Positions 53,205 to 64,000 of a stretch of 64,000 nucleotides of DNA are shown here, one piece after another (positions within the stretch are counted from its first letter, which is position 1; the number at the start of each line of letters is the position of its first letter). Origin of the DNA: Haberlea rhodopensis (lineage: Eukaryota > Streptophyta > Magnoliopsida > Lamiales > Gesneriaceae); NCBI GenBank assembly GCA_907163345.1, contig CAJQUN010000924.1, positions 62,001 to 126,000 on the forward strand, written 5' to 3'. A model generated the notes under the pieces. That model was not told where the DNA came from. It saw only the letters and a list, made by a program, of their open reading frames with translations, and did no database searches. Both the position numbers and the translations under genes were made by a program.

Positions 53205-55182
53205 ATGGCCCCTTCTTCGGATGATTCCTCTTTGAAGGTGATAGACATATATAGTGAGCATGGCGAGGAAAGAATTAACACTCTTCCTCCACGCTCATCA
53301 TCCTCCTTGGATAGTGAGGAGACTCTAAGCTCTTCGTCTGCTTCAGCTACTCGTATAGAGGAGCAGCGAGCTGCCACGGAACAAGATTTGGTGAACGCCA
53401 AAGTCCCCTGGTTTGAAATTTTTGAATCCAAAATTAAGTCGGGCCGGCATATGTCCAGTATTCGTACCAAATGGAAGATTTTGGAAGGGACTTATATTAT
53501 TGCTCCCCCTTCAGGATCTCGCCCTCATTTTCCTCCTAAAGGCTATTTTCCTTTTTACTTAGATCAGTTTCGATGAGGCCTTAAATTTCATATCCCCTCT
53601 TTCTTCGTTGAAATTGCTTCTTACTTTTCCATCTCTCTCAGTCAATTTTCCCTAACAGTTATAGACTGTTGGCGGTTTCTTCATAGTTCTTTCTTTTTTG
53701 GGTTTCATTCCCACTCACGAACTCTTTCATTGCTTTTTTCAATTGAATAAGAAAGAGATAGGGCTTTTTTACTTTTCTTCTCGAACAAGGGTGAGTTTCT
53801 TCAAGAACTACCTTCGTCGATAAAAAACTGGAAAAAATTCTACTTTTTTGCTCGTCCACTCCAGCCTTGGGATTGTCCCATGGAGTGGAAAGAAAATCTC
53901 ACGAAGGGTAAATTGATCAAGGGATACCTTGAGAAGGAACTGTATCTGTCGGTTCGTTGTAAACTTGGAGATCAGTGTTTTAACCTAGCGGAGCTGATTG
54001 ACGATGAACTGTTGTACTTGTTCCAGCTGAGCCCGAAGGGTGCATCCTTGAAAATGCCCCTCGGTGAGCGTTTCTGAGCACTTTCACTTGTTTGAGCATT
54101 TTGATTAATATGTTCGGACTGTCCTCTATTCACTCATTTCAGAAACAAAAATGATGAATGCTATGATGGCTGAGAAGTTGAAGGCCCAATCCCAGAAAGG
54201 ACAATCTTCGGGATCTTCAGATATTCTTACTCCTCCTCCATCCAACGGTCCTACATCTGTTCTACCCACTTCGCCGATCGTTGACATCACTGCCTCTCCT
54301 GAGGGAGAGGGGATCATGGTCCTCCGACCTCGTAAAAGGGCAATTCCTGAGGGTCAGGGTTCTTCCTCCAAAACCCCCTGCCAAAAAAGCTTCTTCTTCC
54401 ACCATTCCTCATGTACCCCGAGCTTCTTCCCAACATGCTCCGGGTTGTCCGAGCGCTTCTCGGGCCACCTCGAGATACCACATACACACCTGGACCTTTT
54501 TCTCCCAATGTCCCTTCTTGAATAAAACAGACCCCAAGACTTCCCAATCCATCCTCTATCATTCTCCCAATTCTGCCGACCGCAAGTACCTCAGGGGGTT
54601 GGCATTCAGTAATCTGTTGAATGAATTCCTCACTTCCTTCACCCAGGTAACTGTCCTTTACTGATAATTTTCTAAGTCTTTATCTTTGGTATACTCATTT
54701 CTTACGCTCTTATGCAGGCCCACATGATGGCGGGTGAACTACTCACCAGATTCCATTCGGTTCGATCAACAGATGCTAATCGCCAGAAGCAAATCAAGCA
54801 ACTTGAAAATACGGGCGATGATTTAAAGAAGTCCATAAAGCTCCTAGAAGATCGGCATTCTGCAATGATGGCCGCTCGGGATGAGGCGCATGATGCCCTT
54901 GAGAGAGAGGGCAAGAGGTCGGCTGAAGTAGATGAGGCCAACAAGACCTTATCGGCATTCTAATGGAGGAGTTTTGGCTATTGAAGAAGGCTGACTTCTT
55001 GAAGTCCCTGGAGTACACCAGCATGGTGGCTAATCGTGCCTCCAAATTTTTTGGTCATGGGGTTTCAAGCCTGTGCTAATCAGTTTGAGGTGAAAGGTTA
55101 CCCTCCAGAAGGTGTTCCAAAGGATTTTCTTAATCTTGGGACCGCTCTGGAAAGCCTTCCTAAAGAGCTCTACGAGCCATAG
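53205..55182 (+). pseudogene. Antisense gene of the Tat element (Transposase_28 / putative gypsy-type transposon family)
   Basis: Plus strand, opposite to gag-pol. Three exons are proposed: 53205-54063, 54143-54646 and 54718-55182, with introns CTCG/gtgagc...tttcag and CCAG/gtaact...tgcag. Exon 1 starts MAPSSDDSSLKVIDIYSEHG and holds the conserved part PFYLDQFR, a stop (53574), then FFVEIASYFSISLSQFS, CWRFLHSSFFFGFHS, ELPSSIKNWKKFYFFARP and WDCPMEW. Exon 2 is Ser/Pro-rich with a basic patch RPRKRA. Exon 3 is coiled coil (LLTRFHSVRSTDANRQKQIK, LEREGKRSAEVDEANKTL) and ends NLGTALESLPKELYEP. This is the pattern of proteins annotated as putative gypsy-type transposon (PF04195), which are known extra ORFs of Tat elements. 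Function unknown. Stops and frameshifts break it. Confidence 0.78.
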
Positions 55183-56695
55183 ATTAGGATTATTGTTTTT
55201 CTTCTTCTTTTTTCTATTATGATCTAATACCCTATAAAGTGATGTTATACATTTCGTTGTTCGAAATACCGAATCCCCAACATATAAGTAAGTTTAAGAC
55301 ATGGGCCGAACATCCTGACCCCACAAATAAAATTCATGAATAAGCTCACTACTACGAGAACCATCATTTAGGCAATTTCATGTTTAAACGTGGACCAAAC
55401 ATCCCGATCCCAAGAGTAAACATTAAAATTCCGAACAAGCTCGCTACCCCGAGCACAATCATTTAGGCAATTTTATGTTTAAACATCGACCAGACATCCC
55501 GATCCCACGAGTAAATCATTAAAATTTCGAACAAGCTCGCTACCCTGAGCACAATCACTTTGGCAATTTTATGTTTAAACGTGGACCAAACATCCCGATT
55601 CTACGAGTAAATCATTAAAATTTCGAACAAGCTCGTTACCCTGAGCACAATCATTTAGGCAATTTTTTGTTTAAACGTGGATCAAACATCCCGATCCCAC
55701 GAGTAAATCATTAAAATTCCGACCAAACTCGCTACCCCGAGCACAATCACTTAGGCAATTTTATGTTTAAACGTGGACCAAACATCCTGGTCCCACGAGT
55801 AATCATTAAAATTCCGAACAAGCTCGCTACCCCGAGCACAATCACTTAGGCAATTTTATGTTTAAACGTGGACCAAACATCCCGATCCCACGAGTAAATC
55901 ATTAAAATTCCGAACAAGCTCTCTACCCCGAGCACAATCACTTAGGCAATTTTATATTTTAACGTTGACCAAACATCCCGATCCCACGAGTAAATCATTA
56001 AAATTCTGAACAAGCTCGCTACCCCGAGCACCATACTTTGATAATTTTAAGTTTAAACGTGGACCAAACATCCCGATCCCATGAGTAAACGATGGTAATT
56101 TCAAGTTTAAACGTGGACCAAACATCCCGATCCCACGATTAAACCCAACAGGCTCGCTACCCGAGCATAATCACTTAGGCAATTTTATGTTCAAACGTGG
56201 ACCAAACATCCCGATCCCACGAGTAAATCATTAAAATTCCGAACAAGCTCGCTACCCCGAGCACAATCACTTAGGCAATTTTATTTTTAAACGTGGACCA
56301 AACATCCCGATCCCATGAGTAAATCATTAAAATTCTGAACAAGCTCGCTACCCCGAGCACCATAACTTTGATGATTTTAAGTTTAAACGTGGACCAAACA
56401 TTTTGATCTCACGAGTAAACGATGGTGATTTTAAGTTTAAACGTGGACCAAACATCCTGATCCCACGAGTAAACGATGGTAATTTCAAGTTTACACATGT
56501 ACAAGACATCTCGATCCCATGAATAAACCGAACAGGCTCGCTACCCCGAGCACAATCACTTAGGCAATTTTATGTTTAAACGTGGACCAAACATCCCGAT
56601 CCCAAGAGTAAATTATTAAAATTCCGAACAAACTCGTTAAGAACAACTTTATTTCATTGAGAACAAATTCATAAACAAAGACAACAATTAAAATG
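55183..56695. repeat. 95-bp tandem array between the antisense gene and integrase
   Basis: About 13 units, period near 95 bp (unit starts about 55392, 55488, 55583, 55677, 55774, 55868, 55964, 56059), core ggaccaaacatcccgatccca, then acgagtaaatcattaaaatt, ccgaacaagctcgctacccc and gagcacaatcacttaggcaa. Some units at 56059-56520 are shortened to about 54 bp. Such arrays are common in the 3' untranslated region of Tat elements and may seed satellites. Confidence 0.9.
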
Positions 56696-59600
56696 TTACA
56701 TGAAATATTTCTTTAAATTATGAATGTTCCAAGGTCTCACCAGGTCGCGACCTTCATGGTCTTCCACTCTGTATGATCCTCTTCCGATCACCCCTTTCAC
56801 ATTATAAGGACCTTCAAACTTTGGTGCTAGTTTCTTTACGTCACCAGCTGGATTAGTTCTCCACAACACCAGGTCTCCTACCTGAAATGTTCTCGGGTGA
56901 ACCCTTTGGTTGTAGGCATTGGTTATCCTCGGTTTATACATTTCAGTTCTTATCACAGCTCGCTCTCTTAATCTGTCAATCCCATCCAATTCTAACTTCC
57001 TTATATCTTCATTATTTTCAGGATTATATTATTGTACTCGAAGATATTCGACTCCAATTTCTGCCGGGATAAGGGCTTCTGAACCATATACTAGACTGTA
57101 AGGGGTTTCTCCCATAGATACCTGAGGTGTTGTTCGGTATGCCCACAGAACACCAGGTAACTCGTTCACCCATGCTCCTCGAGCTCCTTCTAGCCTTGTT
57201 TTAATTCCGTGCAGTAAAATCCGATTAGTCACTTCGGACTGTCCATTAGCTTGAGGATAAGCTATTGATGTGAACACTTGTTTAATTTTCATATCATTGC
57301 ACCACTCTTGCACTTTTCCACCCTGAAATTTCCTTCCATTATTGAAAATTAACCTCATCGGTATTCCAAACCAACATACTATGCTTCTCCATAAGAATCT
57401 GATGACCTCTTCTTCAGTTATCTTTGCTAATGGTTCGGCTTCTACCCATTTGGTGAAATATTCAACCGCAACTAGAAGAAACTTCATTTGCTCCGCCGCA
57501 GGGGGAAAAGGTCCAACAATGTCCATTCCCCACTGGTCGAAGGGACATGATATGATACAGTATTTTAGTACTTCGGTCGGTACATGGGATAAATTGGCGT
57601 GCTTCTAGCAATTATTGTATTTTTTTACAATCCCCTCGGCAACCTCTCTCGTTGTGGGCCAATAGTATCCGGCCCGAAGAGCTTTCTAGTATAACATATT
57701 GGCCACATATGGTTACCACAACAGCCCTCGTGAATTTCCCTTCGCAAGTATTCCCCTTCTTGGACTGAAGTGCATTGTAGAAAAGGGGTTGAGAAGCCCC
57801 TCTTAAACAATCTACCTTCGATCAATACAAAACGATCTTTCATTCTCTTCACCCGAGCAGCTTCTTTTGGATCAGATGGCAAAGTCTTCGTCTTCAGGAA
57901 CTTAATATTTGCTCTCGCCAGTCAGCCATAATACATGGTTCCAGACTCATTATGGCTTTGACAGACATGTGGGAGATCAAAAGTTCTTGCACTAATACAA
58001 TTCCTATTTTTCCATTCATGGATTGAGCTGGACAACTTTGCCAATTCATCGGCTCGGCCGTTTTCTACCCTAGGTACCTGTGTTAACTTAATTTCTTGGA
58101 ATTGACTCATCAATGTTCGAGCATTCTCCACATATTTTTTGAGTTTTTCCTCCTTCACTTTGTATATTCCATTCACTTGTTGTACTGCTAGCATGGAATC
58201 CATAAATGCTACCACCTTCCGAGCTCCAACATCCAACGCTATTCGAAAACCAAAGATAAGGGACTCGAATTCAGCCTCATTATTTGAGGAATGAAAACTA
58301 AACTGGATGGTCACTTTGATTTCTTCTCCTTCGGGACCAATGAGCACGACTCCCGCACCACTTCCCAATTGAGTGGATGATCCATCTACGTACAAGCTTC
58401 ACTCCTTTTCCTCGGGGATGTGGGTCACCTCCATCAAGAAATCTGATAAGGCTTGAGCTTTGATGGTAGTTCGGGGCTGATAAGAAATATCAAACTCACT
58501 CAGCTCGGTGGCCCACTTCACCATCCGTCCCACTATTTCGACTTTAGATAACAATCTTCGCAGCACGGTGTTTGTCACTACTATGATGGGATGAGATAAA
58601 AAGTATGGTCGAAGCCTTCTCGCTGTGGTTACTAGGGCTAAAGCCAATTTCTCGACTTCAGGGTATCTTTACTCTGCTCCTTGTAGTGCTCGGCTAACAT
58701 AATACACTGGCCATTGGTGCCCCAATTTCTCTTTTACTAATACCGAGCTGATGACCTCCTCTGTCATAGGACAAAGAGTGTATCATCATGCTCGAGTTTG
58801 TTCATTAGTGGTAGTTGCGCCAAATACTCTTTCAAATCCTCAAACCATTTTTGGCATTGGTCATTCCATTCGAATTGAATCCCTTGTCTTAATGCCTTAA
58901 AGAAAGGCAAACTCCTATCGGCTGAACGTGGTATGAAGCGACTCAAAGAAGATATTCTTCCTGCCAACCTCTGTACTTCGTTCAACGTCCGAGGAGGATT
59001 CATCTCTTGAATAGCTTGGATCTTCTTGGGATTGGCCTCAACACCTCTTTCAGTAACCATGTATCCCAAGAACTTTCCACTATGTATTCCGAATGTGCAT
59101 TTGGCAGGATTCAACTTCATGCCAAACTTCCGTAAAGTACCAAAGACCTCCTCCATATCATCAATTAGATTTTGTGCCCTCTTGCTCTTGATAAGGACAT
59201 CATCCACGTGCACTTCTACATTCCGTCATATCTGATCTTTGAACATTTTATCCATCAGCCTTTGATAAGTGGCCCCGGCATTTTTTAAGCCAGAGGCATG
59301 ACCACGTGACAAAAATTTCCTCCTGCTGTCACAAAGCTGACTTTTGGCTGATCTTCCTGAGCCAAAGGGACTTGATGATATCCCTGATAAGCATCCATAA
59401 GACACAACAGTTCATTCTCTGCAGTAGAATCCACTAGCTGATCGATCCTTGGCAGCAGGTAGCAATCCTTGGGAAAAGTCCACACACTTCCTCCATTTAT
59501 CTCATGGCTTGGACACTAGGACTACATTTGAAAGCCATGTGGGAAACTAATTTCCCGTACGTGGCCTGCTCTCAACAACTCTTCTACTTGCTTGGCAATA

Positions 59601-60565
59601 ATTGTATCCTTCTCGGGCTCAAAATGCCTCCTTTTCTGCTTAATTGCCCGAGTGTTATGATCAACATTAGGATGGTGTTCGACAATCTCAGGCTTTATCC
59701 CGACTAAGTCAGAGGTACTCCAAGCCAACACATCCACATTCTGACTCAAGCAATCAATCACCCTTCTCTGCAACTCGGGACCTAACTGGGATCCCACTCT
59801 GGTGGTTTGAGTAGAATGACCCAGTTCGATTGTTCAAAACTCCTCCGCGGGAGTTATTCGCTCCTCAACCTCCATCCTTTCACGCTTCCTCTTATTGTTT
59901 TATCCTCGCTCGCCCACCTCTTTCTTCTGTTCTCTCTCTTGCCTCAAATCTTGCACATAACATTTTCTCGAGGAGTTTTGATCTCCTCTAACTTGTCCCA
60001 CTTCCTCACCGACAGAATATTTTATTACTAGGTGATAAGTAGATGCCACTGCCTGAAAAGCAGCTAATGCTTGTCAGACCAGTATTATGTTATAAGATGA
60101 GGGTGCATCCACTATGAGGAAGTTGATCATCTTGGTTCTTATCCTCGGTTATTCACCCAATGTAACTGGTAAAGACACCTGCCCTATTGGGCTTACAATC
60201 TCCCCAGCAAATCCATAAAGATAGGTGTTTACCTTTTGTATGGTTATGCTTCTCAACTCCATCTAGGTCAAGGTACTGAAGAAAAGTACATCAGCTGAAC
60301 TCTCTGTGTCCACGAAAATTCTCTGTACATTGTAATTGGCTACCGTGGCAGTGATAACCAATGCATCTTCATGGGGGAAGTGAATCCCCCGCAAATCTTC
60401 AGGTCTGAAAGCTATAGAAGGGCCTTCTGGTATGTAATCTAGGTCGATGGATAGTACTTGGAGCTTTTGAACATTAATTTTTCTTGTTTGGTTAGAATCC
60501 CTACCTGACATTCCCCCATAGATCATATGTATAGTTCCTCGATTAGGAACATTATTTAGGGCCAC
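56696..60565 (-). pseudogene. Tat pol remnant: protease, RT, RNase H, second RNase H, integrase
   Basis: Minus strand. Protease VQRIFVDTESSADVLFF (about 60290) has E for the G of the DTG motif. RT (about 59800-59170): KRRHFEPEKDTIIAKQVEEL, LMDAYQGYHQVPLAQEDQPK and catalytic VHVDDVLIKSK (about 59200). Connection and RNase H: GRISSLSRFIPRSADRSLPF, VVTNTVLRRLLSKVE and WATELSEFDISYQPR. The second, archaeal-type RNase H is at 58395-57922: YVDGSSTQLGSGAGVVL and NNEAEFESLIFGF. Integrase: EIHEGCCGNH (degraded zinc region), MDIVGPFPPA, LIFNNGRKF (N for the second catalytic D), PQANGQSEVTNR, and the C-terminal region FQVGDLVLWRTNPAGDVKKL ending at 56696. Many stops and shifts; catalytically dead. Confidence 0.9.
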
Positions 60566-61374
60566 CTCTCCGACGACTTGATTATCTTCTTTTGGCCTTC
60601 CTCCTCGAACTGCCCATGGTACTGGCTGAGGTACCCCCTTCCCGGATTGGCATTTTTCCGAGGAAAGGGAGTATTGTCAATCGGCCCATCATGGGGTCCT
60701 TGCCTTCCCCAAAATCTACCAGCTCCTCGTCCTCGAAAATGTTCTCCTCGAATGGCCCTCATCTGCATGATCCATCCCGACCCCTCTTCGGCATCATCTG
60801 ATTCATGGCTACTTCCCGATGAGATCTCATCGGAAGGTATTGATCAAAGTTCCTTTTGGGTTGTTCCACTTGCTTATCCCTCATATTGAGTTCACCATCA
60901 GTTTTTGCATCTCTCATCTGCTTCATCTTTTGGGCTTCTTCTAAATTGATATATTTAGAAGCTCTCCCCAGCAGTTCGTTATAATCCAAAGGCGGCTTCT
61001 TCGCTAAAGATCTGAACAGGTCTCATTCTCTCACCCCCTGAGTACAAGCGTTGATCAGTATTTCTTAAGTAACACGAGGGACATCCAGGCATGCTTGATT
61101 GAATTTCTTCAAAAAGTCTCGAAGAGATTCCTTCTCTATTTGTTTGAGTCCGAACAGACTAAGGGTTGTTCTCTTGCAATTTCTACTGCTTGCAAACTAA
61201 TGAAGAAACAGTGATCTGAATTTGGAGAAAGAATCTATGATGCCCAACGGTAGCTGATTAAACTAAGATTGTGCATCTCCAGCAAGAGTGGTCAAAAAGA
61301 TTCTACATTTCACTATGTCTGTAAGTTGATGAAGGAGAAGCGTTCTCAAATCGGGACAATTATTCCTCAGGATC

Positions 61375-61967
61375 TAAAATCTGTTTCAAGCAAAGTTGAA
61401 TTTTCTGAAAATGTAGAATTGGTACGAACCCAGGCCTGGAGATCGCACGACATCAGTGTTGAACACGAACTTGTGCTCAGAACTATTAGGAATCTCAGGT
61501 TAATTGAAGTGATAATTTGGGTCTATTAAAGAATAAAATTTGCATGGACTTGAGTATTAACTTAGTTTAGACTCCATGCACTTGTGGTAAAGTTTTGAGA
61601 AAAGTTTAAAACTAGTAAAACTTTCGAAGATACTTCCATTGAGATTTGTAAGCATACTGATATAGAGACTTTGACTCGGTATTGAATTTTGACAATTGAA
61701 ATGATTGTCTTATGTTAAGGAGGAGATACTTCCATTGAGATTTGTAAGCATATCGATATAGAGACTTTGACTCGGTATTGAATTTTGACAACTGAAATGA
61801 TTGTCTTATGTTAAGGAGCATTTACCTGATTCATTTATCTTCGGACATTTCTTTATGTCTACAAGAAGATTTGCACTTTGACTAGTATCATGTGTCAATC
61901 CAAAGCCAAGATCTGCAATTAATCTATCTCGTTGTTCGACGTATGAATATGTCATACGAATATTCTA
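61375..61967. other. 593-bp insertion of unknown origin in Tat gag
   Basis: Lies exactly between the gag codons for ...YDGGT-N and DPEE. It has no recognised terminal repeats. It holds a 96-bp tandem duplication (61629-61724 and 61725-61818, two copies with few differences). Both flanks have a tcta (gatctaaaat / attctaattt), too short to be called a TSD. The source was not recognised. Confidence 0.65.
61629..61818. repeat. Tandem duplication, two 96-bp units
   Basis: Units start gatacttccattgagattt and end tatgttaaggag. 96 bp is a multiple of three, which is why a minus-strand open frame runs through both with a 32-residue repeat. There is no reason to think it is coding. Confidence 0.85.
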
Positions 61968-62491
61968 ATTTGTGCCACCATCGTAATTCCCAACACTCAA
62001 AGTTTGAAAATCGGATGGTAGGGGATCATTGATAACTTCGGGAGCAAATGGGGTCCCCCTTCGTGCTGGATATATACGCCCCTCCATTTTGTTACTCATC
62101 TGCTGCAACTCGTCTTTTAAGTCCTCCATCTGGTGGTGCAAAGCTTTGTCAGCTTCCTCCCCCATATGACTAGAGGGATCTTTTATCTCCTTCGCACTTT
62201 CCTTTGGCTCCTTTGAAGAGGCTAAATCTTCTTCCTTTTCCGCGGTTTTCTCTGGCTGGAGCGGAGTCATAAAATGTTTCATGACTTCTCCCACAGTTCT
62301 GGCGATTACCTCAGTTAACTGTTCCATGGGCATTCCCCCAGCAGGAATGCCCAGGGAACATTTTGAGATGACTTTGCCCCTTCCTCCTATTCACCCTTGA
62401 AGTTTGTCTACGGCCCTTACTCTTAACCATTTTTCCTTGAACTTTTTGCAGGATGAAATTTTTTTTTACTTCAACGTCTTTGCTCTAAGAA

Positions 62492-62509
62492 TTCCCACAC
62501 ACGACGCCA
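62492..62509 (-). promoter_or_regulatory. Primer-binding site of the Tat element
   Basis: TGGCGTCGTGTGTGGGAA on the minus strand, one base after the 5' LTR. It resembles the TGGCGCCGTCTGTGGG site I associate with other plant Tat elements. I do not assign the tRNA. Confidence 0.7.
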
Positions 62510-62510
62510 A

Positions 62511-62848
62511 TGATGCGATTCGTTTTGATTTTTTCCCGGTTCGGTAGATTTAAGTGTTTGCGGAAAATAAAAGAAAAACACCAAGATTTTTTACATGAAA
62601 AACCCTCGAATTGAAGGAAAAACCACGGGACCAAGTCCAGTATAATTTGTACTAGTCACTCTTTTTATTTGTTATAGGACTTGACACAATATCTAAGTGA
62701 AAAATCAGCAATCAAGAATATCTGGAAAAGTAACAAGAGATGACCGAAAAGACTAAATAATGTTATCTTTGGAGTCTCCTTTTCCTAAAAAGTCCAACCT
62801 TTGTAATGAGGTTCCCCCCTCTATTTATAAGTTTGATCATTGTGATTA
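62511..62848 (-). repeat. Tat 5' LTR, part before Sire-3
   Basis: TGATGCGATTCG onward, matching 52250-52590. It is cut at 62848, where Sire-3 begins; the left TSD copy is probably gatta (62844-62848). Confidence 0.82.
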
Positions 62849-64000
62849 TGTTGGAATCGAAGGGGGTGAATGAGATTCATTGGCTACTTTAGCGTTTTAA
62901 AATGAGTTTGCAAAATAAAAGAGTTTGCGCTTGAGGAAGGCTTAAGTCAATCAATAAATAAAAGAAAAGAAGAAGTAAATAAATAAATAAATGCGTAATG
63001 TAATAAAGCGGTAAATGAGACAAGAATTTGTTATAGAAGTTCGGTGGTGAATCGCCTACGTCTCATCTTCCCGGTTAGATAACCTCCAACCGAGGTTCCA
63101 CTAGAACGAAAAAGATCTTGGCTTTGAGGGCTCCAAGTTAGTCACAACACACTCTTCCCGAGTACACAAAGCTCTTCACGAGCACAACACTCTTCACGAG
63201 TACACAAAGCTCTTCACGAGCTACCAACACTCTTCACGAGTCTTCCTTGCCTTAAGGGCTCCAAGGATAGCCACAACACATGCACCAACTATACTTGTTG
63301 ATGACTTTACAATTTCCAACTTGCTTTGGTGTTGGAGGACCTTACAATAAACTCAACAAACACCTTCACGGTGTACCAACACGAAGAACACAAGACTCTA
63401 TCAAAAGAAATGAATTACAAACTCCAATACAACAACAATGTATGGAGATTGCAAAGCTATTTGAAATTTGAATGATCAAAGCTTTCTAGAAGGTTGTAGG
63501 CTTGTTTCTTGTCATGAAAATGCTCCAAAGCATCAATATTTATAGTGTAGGAGGCCCCCTAGGCTCCTACTAGCCGTTGCTACACAAAAGGCTGAAATCA
63601 CTCGTCGATCGCCTCAGTCATCGCCTCAGGCGACCACCATCGCCGCGCCCCAATGGTCAGCAGAAATCACGCATCGCCTCAGGCGATCGGTCGATCGCCT
63701 CAGGCAATCAATTGCTTAAATCAAGGCCGTAGCCTCAGCAGCTCAAAATCTTCCATCGCCTCAAACGAACCAGCCATTTCCTCAGGCGGTCAGTTCATCG
63801 CTTCAGACGATCATCGCCTCGCCTCTGGCGAACTCCCCCAGCGCGCATGGCTCGGCGTCTCCTCTGTCGATAACCGTGGCAAAGTCTCCCTGGCTGTCAT
63901 CGCCTGGGGCGATCCAGCCCAGAACATGCACAATCGATTTTCTTCATTTCAATCCACTTTTAATCACTTAATCTGCACACTAAGTACACACATTAGTATA
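62849..64000 (-). mobile_element. Sire-3: LTR of a third gag-only Sirevirus-like element, runs off the window
   Basis: Starts TGTTGGAATCGAAGG and follows the Sire LTR order on the minus strand. R/U5 with six ctcttcacgag / ctcttcccgag repeats (63150-63245) comes first in plus coordinates, then TATA box (complement of about 63536-63545), then the U3 palindrome array (63600-63905). Only 1152 bp of LTR are inside the window, so whether the copy is full length, gag-only or solo cannot be told. Confidence 0.85.
63600..63905. repeat. U3 palindrome array of Sire-3
   Basis: About twelve variants of ATCGCCTCAGGCGAT (tcgatcgcctcagtcat, catcgcctcaggcga, catcgcctggggcgat), again directly upstream of the TATA box in element orientation. 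Confidence 0.82.

Larger units (their letters stand above)
60556..62333 (-). pseudogene. Tat gag, interrupted by a 593-bp insertion
   Basis: Minus strand. The start is the ATG at 62333 (MPMEQLTEVIARTVGEVMKH), then a charged region (EKTAEKEEDLASSKEPKESA) and PLPSDFQTLSVGNYDGGT. The frame is broken at 61967 by unrelated DNA and resumes at 61374 with DPEE, LSRFENASLLHQLTDIVKCR, FNQLPLGIIDSFSKFRSLFL, LSLFGLKQIEKESLRDFLKK and KPPLDYNELLGRASKYINLE, the usual Tat gag core. It ends in an Arg/Gly-rich part (FRGRGAGRFWGRQGP). Several stops. Gag would form the particle; this copy cannot. Confidence 0.87.
52250..62848 (-). mobile_element. Tat-lineage Ty3/gypsy element with antisense gene, degenerate
   Basis: Minus-strand element. 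3' LTR 52250-52863, PPT 52864-52879, antisense gene 53205-55182, tandem array about 55300-56640, integrase, second RNase H, RNase H, RT, protease, gag up to 62333, PBS 62492-62509, and 5' LTR from 62511, interrupted at 62848 by Sire-3. The remaining LTR end and right TSD lie outside the window. The extra archaeal-type RNase H between RNase H and integrase, the absence of a chromodomain and the extra reading frame next to the 3' LTR point to the Tat clade. Key catalytic residues are mutated, so it is old. Confidence 0.88.

Noticed and set aside
54281..54664. Alternative-frame ORFs overlapping exon 2 of the antisense gene
   Set aside because: The Ser/Pro-rich exon is low complexity and open in more than one frame; the splice-compatible frame was kept and the others treated as shadows, though a frameshift in this copy makes the exact frame uncertain.
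55300..56640. Regular array that could be taken for CRISPR
   Set aside because: Units are contiguous with no unique spacers, period about 95 bp, inside a plant retrotransposon; it is an ordinary tandem repeat.
61269..61529. Plus-strand open frame of 86 residues
   Set aside because: Its first part is antisense to recognisable Tat gag codons and the rest lies in the unidentified insert; no similarity or start context supports a gene.

Overview
This is a plant nuclear window, most likely from a eudicot with a large, repeat-rich genome. Evidence for that: one intron-containing plant bHLH gene of the RSL class, plant-specific transposon families (Tekay chromovirus, Sirevirus-type copia, Tat-lineage gypsy, MULE with a plant mobile domain gene, TRIM, hAT MITEs), primer sites matching plant initiator tRNA-Met, and low-GC intergenic DNA. 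I cannot name the species. Nothing here is bacterial or organellar.

Layout. (1) About 0.95-13.2 kb is a dead L1-type LINE. It is split at 1411/11860 by a Tekay-type Ty3 element (Tekay-1, 1412-11859, minus strand, TSD tacaa), whose remaining LTR is itself split by a gag-only Sirevirus-like element (Sire-1, 2724-7961, minus strand, TSD tgtta). (2) 13.99-14.69 kb is a 704-bp hAT MITE with a perfect 8-bp TSD. (3) 15.85-17.35 kb (minus strand) is the only intact host gene I see: five exons encoding a 334-residue bHLH factor of the RSL class II type (root-hair regulators). A second hAT MITE (17661-18127) sits about 310 bp upstream of its ATG. (4) 18.52-47.34 kb is one Mutator-like element (MULE) swollen from about 5.7 kb to 28.8 kb by nested insertions. 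It carries a plant-mobile-domain (PMD) gene on the plus strand and a mudrA-like transposase on the minus strand, converging tail to tail with overlapping 3' ends. The PMD gene is interrupted by Sire-2 (19676-25404). The transposase is interrupted by Tekay-2 (28754-46171, TSD aattt), whose 3' LTR is interrupted by a young 8.9-kb copia element (30025-38884, TSD agcat). (5) 47.5-52.2 kb is AT-rich DNA with two TRIM copies of one family and a possible hAT remnant. (6) 52.25-62.85 kb is a degenerate Tat-lineage Ty3 element (minus strand) with a second RNase H. It also carries an antisense three-exon gene with its own TATA box and a 95-bp tandem array. Its 5' LTR is interrupted by a third Sirevirus-like copy (Sire-3) that runs off the window.

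How the parts relate. Insertion order follows from nesting: LINE, then Tekay-1, then Sire-1; and MULE, then Tekay-2, then copia. The LTR pairs agree with this order: by eye about 17 substitutions in 2.7 kb for Tekay-2, and 3 in 1.5 kb for the copia. No element is fully coding-competent. The copia is closest, with one premature stop and one frameshift.

Most interesting signals. Several unrelated LTR families here carry dense arrays of short GC-rich palindromes in or next to promoter/leader DNA: ATCGCCTSAGGCGAT in Sire U3 next to the TATA box, GGCGATCGATCGCC in both Tekay LTRs, CTCTTCACGAG in Sire R/U5, and TAGGGTTTCGAACCCTA in the copia leader. In Tekay-2 the differences between the two LTRs cluster in the palindrome array, mainly as CpG transitions. 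The gag-only Sire family, the PMD/transposase MULE and the antisense gene in the Tat element are the other leads.
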